8,193 bases of DNA from Pontimonas sp044338275 (GTDB lineage Bacteria; Actinomycetota; Actinomycetes; Actinomycetales; Microbacteriaceae): contig JBIILX010000058.1 of assembly GCA_044338275.1 (NCBI GenBank), forward strand, positions 1 through 8,193. The letters run 5' to 3'. The notes beneath the pieces were generated by a model. That model was not told the DNA's origin and searched no databases. It saw nothing but the letters and a program-made list of their open reading frames with translations. Each line of letters starts with the position of its first letter. Within the stretch, counting starts at the first letter, position 1. Positions 1-5,438 of the stretch are shown in pieces. Both the position numbers and the translations under genes were made by a program.

Positions 1-683
1 GTGGATACGACGGCAAGGGTGTTCGAGTCATCGCTCATGCGGGGGACGTTGCAGATTGGCTTGATAGCGGTGAGGTGCTGCTGGAGGAAAAAGTTGAATT
101 TGTGACAGAGGTTGCGCAACTTGTGGTCAGAAGACCCTCGGGAGAAATAGCGGCTTGGCCACTGGTCGAAACAGTCCAGAAGCACGGCGTTTGTTCCGAA
201 GTGATGGCTCCGGCGCACGTCGATAAGGCGAGCGAAATTCAGGCCCGGTCGGTCGCCATTCAGATAGCAGAGGGACTTGGAGTCACCGGGGTCTTGGCCG
301 TGGAAATGTTTGTTCTTCCCGATGGGTCAGTGCTTGTCAACGAACTCGCCATGAGGCCGCATAATTCAGGGCACATCTTCACAGAACTGTCCTACACCTC
401 CCAGTTCGAACAACACGTTCGCGCAGTCTTGGATTGGCCGCTGGGTGACACTTCGTTGCTCGCGGCACATGGCGTCATGGTGAATGTTTTCGGCGGAGTT
501 AAGCCGGACAAGGTTTCCTTAGCACTGGGTGTCGATCACCGGGTCAAGCTTCACGACTACGGGAAGGCGCCACGGCCCGGCAGAAAAGCGGGACACGTGA
601 GCGTAGTGGGTAGCGATCGCGAAGAAATTGCTTCCCTTGCGCGGACCGCAGTGGCAGCGGTCGCTGAGGACGGCTTAGCATAG
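1..683 (+). CDS. purK: 5-(carboxyamino)imidazole ribonucleotide synthase PurK, 3' part
   Basis: The left edge cuts this gene; the reading frame is open from base 3 and ends at the TAG at 681-683, giving about 226 residues of the C-terminal part. PurK is a cytosolic ATP-grasp enzyme that carboxylates AIR to N5-CAIR using ATP and bicarbonate in purine synthesis. The first visible residues, GYDGKGV, are the glycine-rich ATP-binding loop of the family. The segment around bases 337-380 encodes NELAMRPHNSGH, matching the conserved PurK NE(L/I)APRPHNSGH signature, followed by a TSQFEQHVRAVL stretch and LGDTSLLAAHGVMVN, all strongly PurK-like. One small difference is Met where the family usually has Pro in APRPHNSGH. 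purE begins only 4 bases after the stop, so the two are co-transcribed and supply successive steps. An internal CTG/ATG start near base 75 is not the real start, because the ATP-binding loop lies upstream. Identification is secure. Confidence 0.95.
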   Translation, partial: GYDGKGVRVIAHAGDVADWLDSGEVLLEEKVEFVTEVAQLVVRRPSGEIAAWPLVETVQKHGVCSEVMAPAHVDKASEIQARSVAIQIAEGLGVTGVLAVEMFVLPDGSVLVNELAMRPHNSGHIFTELSYTSQFEQHVRAVLDWPLGDTSLLAAHGVMVNVFGGVKPDKVSLALGVDHRVKLHDYGKAPRPGRKAGHVSVVGSDREEIASLARTAVAAVAEDGLA

Positions 684-687
684 AGGC

Positions 688-1167
688 ATGTCGCACTCAA
701 CGGTTGCCGTGATTATGGGGTCCGATTCTGATTGGCCCGTAATGAAAGATGCTGTGACGGTTCTCGAATCCTTCGGTGTTTCTGTAGTGAAGGAGGTGGT
801 CTCTGCGCACCGAACGCCCCATGCGATGGTGGAGTTCGCGACTGAAGCCAAAGGGAAAGGCGTCCAGGTGATCATCGCTGGGGCCGGGGGAGCAGCGCAC
901 CTTCCGGGAATGGTCGCTTCTCTGACCACGCTTCCCGTCATCGGTGTTCCGGTGCCACTCAAGCACCTTGAGGGCATTGACTCCCTGTTGTCGATTGTCC
1001 AAATGCCATCGGGCGTTCCCGTGGCAACTGTTGCTATTGGCGCGGCGAAGAACGCTGGGTACCTTGCGCTTCGCATCTTGGGAACAAACAATGATCACAT
1101 TGCTCGGCAGCTCGCAGATTTTCAAGAAGACCAGGCAAAGCTGGTGCTCGCAAAAAAATTGGATTAA
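688..1167 (+). CDS. purE: N5-carboxyaminoimidazole ribonucleotide mutase PurE (class I)
   Basis: 159 residues, the normal length for class I PurE. It moves the carboxyl group of N5-CAIR to give CAIR, the step after PurK, and works as a cytosolic octamer. Visible signatures are GSDSDWP at residues 11-17 (phosphate/ribose binding), SAHRTP at 39-44 containing the catalytic His41, AGAGGAAHLPGM at 64-75, and QMPSGVPVATVAIG at 105-118. The ATG at 688 places GSDSDW the expected short distance from the N-terminus. The purine-rich AGAGG overlapping the purK stop is close to the start, so translational coupling to purK is likely. The TAA stop at 1165-1167 shares the palindromic TTAA with the stop codon of the convergent glycosyltransferase gene. 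Identification is secure. Confidence 0.97.
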   Translation: MSHSTVAVIMGSDSDWPVMKDAVTVLESFGVSVVKEVVSAHRTPHAMVEFATEAKGKGVQVIIAGAGGAAHLPGMVASLTTLPVIGVPVPLKHLEGIDSLLSIVQMPSGVPVATVAIGAAKNAGYLALRILGTNNDHIARQLADFQEDQAKLVLAKKLD

Positions 1168-2024
1168 GCGTTCCGACCCTGGAGGGTTTGAACTGTCCAT
1201 TGGCGAACGCTGAGCCCCATGTTCAGGACCAAGCGAAGCGGGGCAAAAAGAGTTCCCGGGTAGCGCTTGGCGATGAATCGTTTAGCGCTGGCATGATGCG
1301 CTTTCACCATCGTGCTCTTTGATAGGGAAGTGGAGTGGCCGACACTGTGGTGTGCCCTTGCGTCAGGTACATAGACGTTCCGGTATCCGGCCTGCCCTAG
1401 TCGCATTCCCAGATCGACGTCTTCCATAAACATGAAGAAGCCTGGATCAAAGCCGCCAATTTTCTCAAAGGCACGGCGGTTTACCAGCACACACGCTCCC
1501 GAGAGCCAACCACAGTCTCGGCTCTCGCTGGTTCCATAATGGCCCCGATAAGCCCTGGACCACGGGTTGGTGGTCCAGATTGCAGAGAAAAGAGCGTGGC
1601 CTATACCAACACCGATTCCTGGCAGTGCTCTCGCGGAGGGATAGACACTGCCGTCCGTGTTGATGAGAGCAGGACCGATTGACCCCACCGCAGGCTCGTT
1701 GGTTGCAACGGTCAAGAGATTGTGGACAGCGCCGGGCTGAAGCTCTACATCAGGGTTGGACACCAGCACCCAGGTAATCTCAGCAGGAACAGCCTGAAAT
1801 CCTGCATTTACAGCGCTCCCATACCCAGGATTGTCTGGTCGATGTATGAAGGTGATGGGGAAAGGCTGCTGCGCGATACGTGGCTGGTGGGGTCCGTTTT
1901 CGACAATAACGACGTGGTCTGGCGTGACGGTTGAGTGAGCCAACGAACTCAGAAAATTGTCTAATTCATCTTCCGAGCCAAATGAGACCACCACAACTGC
2001 CCAAGGACTCAACACTTGGCTCAT
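1164..2024 (-). CDS. Family 2 glycosyltransferase, WbbL-like rhamnosyltransferase
   Basis: 286 residues with a GT-A fold glycosyltransferase family 2 pattern. The N-terminal strand AVVVVSFGSED (9-20) is followed by VENG (41-44), RPDNPGYGSAVNAGF (62-76), the metal/nucleotide motif SNPDVEL (89-95), WLSGACVLVNRRAF (173-186) and GGFDPGFFMFMEDVDLGMRL (190-209) with the acidic pair Glu201-Asp202. This order and the FMEDVDLG/RLGQAGY spelling are typical of actinobacterial WbbL, which transfers L-rhamnose from dTDP-rhamnose to a GlcNAc-diphospho-polyprenol linker on the inner face of the membrane. No transmembrane segment is evident. The ATG at 2024 overlaps the rmlD stop (ATGA) and has GGAG seven bases upstream. 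Co-transcription with rmlB and rmlD supports rhamnose as donor, but the exact acceptor and even the sugar are inferred, so I give no symbol. It could instead be a related polysaccharide rhamnosyltransferase. Confidence 0.85.
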   Translation of the reverse strand: MSQVLSPWAVVVVSFGSEDELDNFLSSLAHSTVTPDHVVIVENGPHQPRIAQQPFPITFIHRPDNPGYGSAVNAGFQAVPAEITWVLVSNPDVELQPGAVHNLLTVATNEPAVGSIGPALINTDGSVYPSARALPGIGVGIGHALFSAIWTTNPWSRAYRGHYGTSESRDCGWLSGACVLVNRRAFEKIGGFDPGFFMFMEDVDLGMRLGQAGYRNVYVPDARAHHSVGHSTSLSKSTMVKAHHASAKRFIAKRYPGTLFAPLRLVLNMGLSVRQWTVQTLQGRNA

Positions 2025-2881
2025 CTGTCATCTCCAGGGGAGAAAACCTGCGGCCAGGCCTCGGCGAACGCTTCTTCCCACCGCCTTGGTAACGGAAGGT
2101 CACTCTCAGACCACCGGTCGTGACCCAAGACCGACCAGGCGGGCCTTGGCGCAGGTCGCGGAAAACTAGAGCTCGTGACGGGGCGGACTCGATTCTTGTC
2201 CAAGCCAGCCTTGGAGAATATCTCCTGCGCAAAATCCCACCAGCTAGCTTGCCCCGCGTTGGTGCCGTGAAAGATGCCGAATCGAATATCCGATTCGAGG
2301 AGGACTTTGATCATCGACGCAAGATCGCGGGACCAGGTGGGTTGGCCGATCTGGTCCATGACGACGTCGATTGTGTCCCGCTGCGACGCAAGAGTCAGCA
2401 GTGTCTTGACGAAGTTCGATCCAGCGGCCCCATAAAGCCAGGCAGTGCGGATGATGACGGTGTTGTCGGGGTTGGCGCGAATGGCCCTTTCTTCCCCCTC
2501 GGCTTTGCTCTGCCCGTAGACAGACTGAGGGTTTCGCGGGTGGCCCTCGTCGTAGGGGGTCGTGGCCATGCCATCGAAGACGTAATCAGTGGACACATGA
2601 ATGAGGCGACTTCCGTGGTGATGGCACGCACGGGCGATATTTTCTGGGCCCTCCGCGTTGACCGCGAAGGCCTCAGTTCTCTGGGCCTCAGCCTCATCTA
2701 CCTTGGTGTAAGCGGTTGCGTTGATCACAGTGTCGAAACCTTGTAGGGCCTGGACAACAGCGTCTGGCTTCGTGACATCGAGGTCAGCACGGGAAAAGCC
2801 GGTGACGGACTTGCCAGCAAGAACGCTCACGAGGTCGCGCCCCAGCATTCCCGCGCTGCCAAGTACTGCAACGCGAGTCAT
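2021..2881 (-). CDS. rmlD: dTDP-4-dehydrorhamnose reductase RmlD
   Basis: 286 residues from the ATG at 2881; this is preferred over an upstream in-frame start at 2935 because it puts the Rossmann loop at the very N-terminus (TRVAVLGSAGMLG, residues 2-14) and overlaps the rmlB stop as ATGA. RmlD uses NADPH to reduce dTDP-4-keto-L-rhamnose to dTDP-L-rhamnose, the last step of the pathway. Supporting motifs are VINATAYTKVDEAE (52-65), STDYVFDG (97-104), the short-chain reductase pair Tyr122/Lys126 in VYGQSK, and RPAWSVLG (246-253), matching the RmlD RPxxSxL substrate-binding signature. No strong Shine-Dalgarno lies directly upstream, so translation is probably coupled to rmlB. The stop overlaps the next gene's start by the same ATGA arrangement. 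It is a stand-alone RmlD, not the RmlC-RmlD fusion seen in some bacteria. Confidence 0.96.
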   Translation of the reverse strand: MTRVAVLGSAGMLGRDLVSVLAGKSVTGFSRADLDVTKPDAVVQALQGFDTVINATAYTKVDEAEAQRTEAFAVNAEGPENIARACHHHGSRLIHVSTDYVFDGMATTPYDEGHPRNPQSVYGQSKAEGEERAIRANPDNTVIIRTAWLYGAAGSNFVKTLLTLASQRDTIDVVMDQIGQPTWSRDLASMIKVLLESDIRFGIFHGTNAGQASWWDFAQEIFSKAGLDKNRVRPVTSSSFPRPAPRPAWSVLGHDRWSESDLPLPRRWEEAFAEAWPQVFSPGDDR

Positions 2882-3861
2882 AGCGAAGCGCGCGCCTTCA
2901 ACGGTTCCCACCACTCCCGGTTGTCCCGGTACCACTGGACGACATCGGTAAGGCCCTGTTCGAAAGGAACTTGCGGGGTGTAACCCAAGTCACGAGAAAT
3001 CTTGTCGATGTTCACACAGTAGCGACGGTCGTGACCTTTCCGATCGTCAACGTTTCGAACGAGGCTCCAATCCCCCCCCGTTGCTTCGAGGAGCAGCCCA
3101 GTCAGTTCCTTGTTGGTGAGTTCCGTTCCACCGCCAATGTTGTAAATCTCGCCGGAGTGCCCTTTCGTCAGCACGAGTGCGATTCCGCGACAGTGGTCGT
3201 CCACGTGCAGCCAATCCCTGACGTTCTCGCCGTCGCCGTACAGGGGGACAGGATGGTTATCAATGAGGTTGGTGACAAACAGCGGAATCAGTTTCTCCGG
3301 GAAATGGTGTGGCCCGTAATTGTTGCTGCACCTGGTTGTCACGACATCTAGGCCATGGGTCTGGTGGTAGCTTCGCACCATCAAGTCGCTCGCCGCCTTG
3401 CTTGCAGCGTAGGGGGAGTTCGGCAGGAGCGGCTCTTGCTCATCCCATTCACCCTCGTCGAGTGAGCCATAGACCTCATCGGTCGACACGTGAACGAACC
3501 GACCGATCTTAGCTTTCAGCGCGGCATCAAGCAGGCGTTGAGTTCCGAGAACGTTGGTCTCGACGAAGATTCCGGCGTCTGTCACTGACCGGTCAACGTG
3601 GCTTTCTGCCGCAAAGTGAATGATTGCGTCGTGGCCTGGAACGAGAGATTCGAGTTCGGCCTCGTCGGTGATGTTCCCGTGCACAAAAGTGAAGCGGGGG
3701 TGGTCTGCAATCGTGACCAGATTGGTCAGTGTTCCCGAGTAGGTGAGTGCGTCCAAGACGGTGATTTCTGGATCATCTAGGCCAGGTAATTCGTCAGCGA
3801 GAGCCCGCCTCACGAAATTGGATCCGATAAACCCCGCCCCGCCTGTGACTAACAACTTCAT
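2878..3861 (-). CDS. rmlB: dTDP-glucose 4,6-dehydratase RmlB
   Basis: 327 residues, a usual length for this extended short-chain dehydrogenase. It converts dTDP-D-glucose to dTDP-4-keto-6-deoxyglucose using tightly bound NAD, the second step towards dTDP-L-rhamnose. The sequence shows the NAD loop TGGAGFIGSNF (6-16), HFAAESHVDRS (82-92), the catalytic triplet Thr127-Asp128-Glu129 in VSTDEVYGSL, Tyr151/Lys155 in SPYAASK, RCSNNYGPHHFPEKLIPL (177-194) and YGDGENVRDWLHVDDHC (208-224). These are all diagnostic. The ATG at 3861 follows a GGGGA Shine-Dalgarno four bases upstream; part of this sits in a predicted hairpin (3869-3891). It is the first gene of the minus-strand operon rmlB-rmlD-glycosyltransferase and lies divergently from rmlC-rmlA. 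Confidence 0.97.
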   Translation of the reverse strand: MKLLVTGGAGFIGSNFVRRALADELPGLDDPEITVLDALTYSGTLTNLVTIADHPRFTFVHGNITDEAELESLVPGHDAIIHFAAESHVDRSVTDAGIFVETNVLGTQRLLDAALKAKIGRFVHVSTDEVYGSLDEGEWDEQEPLLPNSPYAASKAASDLMVRSYHQTHGLDVVTTRCSNNYGPHHFPEKLIPLFVTNLIDNHPVPLYGDGENVRDWLHVDDHCRGIALVLTKGHSGEIYNIGGGTELTNKELTGLLLEATGGDWSLVRNVDDRKGHDRRYCVNIDKISRDLGYTPQVPFEQGLTDVVQWYRDNREWWEPLKARASL

Positions 3862-3865
3862 AGCA

Positions 3866-3870
3866 TCCCC
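3866..3870 (-). promoter_or_regulatory. rmlB ribosome binding site (GGGGA)
   Basis: Read on the minus strand the bases are GGGGA, four bases from the rmlB ATG at 3861, within GGTGGGGATG. Two of the Gs (3869-3870) also belong to the inner arm of the 8-bp inverted repeat at 3869-3891, so the site may be partly hidden in folded mRNA. The site itself is reasonably clear; any control by folding is inference. Confidence 0.6.
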
Positions 3871-3891
3871 ACCGTGTGCTCACCACGGTGG
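3869..3891 (-). promoter_or_regulatory. Inverted repeat / hairpin in the rmlB leader
   Basis: CCACCGTG at 3869-3876 and CACGGTGG at 3884-3891 are exact reverse complements, giving an 8-bp GC-rich stem with a 7-base loop. A second, overlapping palindrome, CACCAC-G-GTGGTG, spans 3881-3893 and would compete with it. In the rmlB transcript the stem would end on the Shine-Dalgarno sequence. It could act as an RNA element that tunes rmlB translation, or as a DNA operator between divergent genes. It has no U-tract, so it is not a terminator. The repeat is directly visible; its function is inferred. Confidence 0.45.
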
Positions 3892-3913
3892 TGACACCCT
3901 CACGGACTTAAAC

Positions 3914-3919
3914 ATCCTA
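3914..3919 (-). promoter_or_regulatory. Candidate -10 box for the rmlB-rmlD operon (TAGGAT)
   Basis: On the minus strand this reads TAGGAT, fitting the actinobacterial TAnnnT -10 pattern. A start about 7 bases on would give a leader of roughly 47 bases containing the hairpin at 3869-3891. The -35 position (about 3937-3942, AGCTTA on this strand) is a poor match to TTGACA and overlaps the candidate rmlC -10 box. This is weak, position-based evidence. Confidence 0.3.
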
Positions 3920-3936
3920 GTTCCTTGCCAGATTGG

Positions 3937-3942
3937 TAAGCT
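3937..3942 (+). promoter_or_regulatory. Candidate -10 box for rmlC-rmlA (TAAGCT), possible leaderless transcript
   Basis: TAAGCT fits TAnnnT and ends 6 bases before the GTG at 3949, so it occupies -12 to -7 if transcription starts at that GTG. That is the spacing seen for leaderless mRNAs, which are common in actinobacteria. No good Shine-Dalgarno precedes rmlC, which agrees with this reading. There is no convincing -35 box. This is inference from spacing and pattern only. Confidence 0.3.
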
Positions 3943-3948
3943 TTGCCA

Positions 3949-4533
3949 GTGCTGATTAGCCCCCTAGCGATTGCCGGAGCCTGTGAGATTTCGACAACGG
4001 TCCACGGTGATAGTCGTGGCGAGTTTGTCGAATGGTTCAAGGCCCCAACGCTGAGGGAAGCAACTGGCAGAGATTTCTCCCTGGCACAGGCCAACTTGTC
4101 AGTCTCGTCCAAGGGATCTCTTCGAGGCATTCACTTCGCTGATGTCCCACCTGGCCAGGCAAAATACATCACGTGCCCTGTGGGAAGAATTCTCGATTTT
4201 GTTGTCGACATCAGGGTCGGCTCCCCCACTTTTGGGCAGTGGGTGTCGGTGGAGCTCTCCGGCGCGAATCGCAATGCGGTGTTCCTCTCTGAAGGTCTGG
4301 GACACGCTTTTCTCGCCCTTGAGGACAACACTGTTGTCACTTATCTGGTCGCTGACGTCTATGCGCCCGAGCGCGAACACGAAATCAACCCCTTGGATGC
4401 GACCCTCGGGCTGGACTTCCCGATGCCACAGTCCGAGCTGGAATTGTCGGCCAAAGACGCCGCAGCACCTGGCCTCCTCGAAGCGCAAGAATTGGGTCTT
4501 CTCCCCACGTGGTCAGGGGAAGGGGCGCTATGA
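3949..4533 (+). CDS. rmlC: dTDP-4-dehydrorhamnose 3,5-epimerase RmlC
   Basis: 194 residues from the GTG at 3949; an in-frame TTG at 3943 would add two residues. I prefer GTG because the N-terminus then aligns directly with family members (xxxxPLAIAGACEI...HGDSRGEFVEWF) and the active-site residues fall at His62 (in RGIHF), Lys72 and Tyr132, numbers I recall for the mycobacterial enzyme. RmlC is a cupin-fold dimer that epimerises carbons 3 and 5 of dTDP-4-keto-6-deoxyglucose. Other visible motifs are GRILDFVVDIRVGSPTFGQW (79-98), GLGHAFLAL (117-125) and VYAPEREHEINPLD. There is no clear Shine-Dalgarno; a TAAGCT box lies just upstream. The TGA stop overlaps the rmlA ATG (ATGA), indicating coupled translation. 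Confidence 0.94.
   Translation: MLISPLAIAGACEISTTVHGDSRGEFVEWFKAPTLREATGRDFSLAQANLSVSSKGSLRGIHFADVPPGQAKYITCPVGRILDFVVDIRVGSPTFGQWVSVELSGANRNAVFLSEGLGHAFLALEDNTVVTYLVADVYAPEREHEINPLDATLGLDFPMPQSELELSAKDAAAPGLLEAQELGLLPTWSGEGAL
4515..4525 (+). promoter_or_regulatory. rmlA ribosome binding site
   Basis: AGGGGAAGGGG lies inside the end of rmlC, four bases from the ATG at 4530. It decides the rmlA start: the GTG upstream at 4509 would lie before this site and would add seven residues that the family does not have. Confidence 0.6.
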
Positions 4534-5396
4534 AAGGCATCATTCTCGCTGGTGGATCTGGCAGCCGGCTGTGGCCAATCACCAGAGGTATTTCCAAGCA
4601 GCTGATGCCGATCTACGACAAGCCGATGATTTACTACCCTCTGTCCACTCTGATGATGGCTGGCATCAGGGAAATTTTGGTGATTTCCACCCCCGAATAC
4701 CAGCAATCGTTTCAGGCTCTTTTAGGGGACGGCTCGGACTGGGGAATTCAGCTGACGTATGCCCTTCAGCCGCAGCCCGAAGGACTGGCCCAAGCATTCA
4801 TTATTGGCGAAGAGTTTATTGGCGATGACTCGGTCGCTCTTGTCCTCGGCGATAACATTTTCCACGGAACTGGACTGGGGAGTTCTCTTCGCGCCAATAC
4901 TGAAGTGGCGGGCGGCCTTATTTTCGCTAGCCACGTCGCCAAACCCGAGCAGTATGGTGTTGTCGAATTCGACGACACCATGAGGGCTCTCTCCATTGAA
5001 GAGAAGCCCTCCCATCCGAAGAGCAACTTCGCGGTCCCCGGCCTCTATTTTTATGACAATTCTGTGGTCGAGGTCGCCAAGGGGATTGCGCCAAGCGCCC
5101 GGGGCGAACTTGAAATAACGGCCGTCAACGAGGCTTATCTGAACCGAGGCACCCTCACAGTCCAGGTGCTGGATCGAGGAATTGCATGGCTTGATACGGG
5201 GACGTTTGAATCGATGATGCAGGCTTCTGAGTACGTTCGGGTGATCGAGGAGCGCCAAGGGTTGAAGATTGGGTGTGTGGAAGAAATAGCATGGCGAGCA
5301 GGGTGGATTTCTGACGCTCAGCTCTCTGCTCTGGCCAAACCTTTGATGAAAAGCGGCTATGGCCAGTACCTCGAAAGGCTACTCACCCAGAAGTGA
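4530..5396 (+). CDS. rmlA: Glucose-1-phosphate thymidylyltransferase RmlA
   Basis: 288 residues, the standard length for short-form RmlA. It makes dTDP-glucose from glucose-1-phosphate and dTTP, the entry step of dTDP-rhamnose synthesis, and is normally inhibited by the end product. Motifs in order are the nucleotide loop GIILAGGSGSRLWP (3-16), KQLMPIYDKPMIYYPLS (23-39), VLGDNIFHG (105-113), YGVVEFD (142-148), SIEEKPSHPKSNFAVPGLYFYD (155-176), GELEITAVNEAYL (192-204) and WLDTGTFESM (220-229). The ATG at 4530 is chosen because the nucleotide loop must be N-terminal, it overlaps the rmlC stop, and it has a good ribosome binding site. With rmlC it completes the four-enzyme pathway shared with the divergent rmlB-rmlD operon. 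Identification is secure. Confidence 0.97.
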   Translation: MKGIILAGGSGSRLWPITRGISKQLMPIYDKPMIYYPLSTLMMAGIREILVISTPEYQQSFQALLGDGSDWGIQLTYALQPQPEGLAQAFIIGEEFIGDDSVALVLGDNIFHGTGLGSSLRANTEVAGGLIFASHVAKPEQYGVVEFDDTMRALSIEEKPSHPKSNFAVPGLYFYDNSVVEVAKGIAPSARGELEITAVNEAYLNRGTLTVQVLDRGIAWLDTGTFESMMQASEYVRVIEERQGLKIGCVEEIAWRAGWISDAQLSALAKPLMKSGYGQYLERLLTQK

Positions 5397-5438
5397 CCCT
5401 AGGAGGCATCGTCCGACAGGTCAGAGAGATAGAGGGTT

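Noticed and set aside
1174..1187. ACCCTGGAGGGT near the purE/glycosyltransferase junction as a terminator hairpin
   Set aside because: Only a 4-bp stem with a realistic loop is possible, and no run of T follows on either strand.
697..1200. 167-codon open frame on the minus strand across purE (and a 138-codon one at 675-1091)
   Set aside because: Both lie antisense to a clear purE, and their predicted proteins show no recognisable motifs and a composition typical of shadow frames.
2120..2746. 208-codon plus-strand frame antisense to rmlD
   Set aside because: rmlD is unambiguous here; the antisense frame has no ribosome binding site or family motif and is a by-product of codon bias.
2882..2935. 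Longer RmlD N-terminus starting at 2935
   Set aside because: The 18 extra residues come from the overlapping end of rmlB, lack family similarity and would push the Rossmann loop away from the N-terminus.
3925..3949. Direct repeat of TTGCCAG (3925-3931 and 3943-3949) as an operator
   Set aside because: Seven bases repeated once is weak, and the second copy overlaps the rmlC start region where coding constraint applies; I could not separate it from chance.
4142..4828. 228-codon plus-strand frame overlapping rmlC and rmlA in another phase
   Set aside because: It crosses two well-identified genes out of frame and has no family similarity that I can see.
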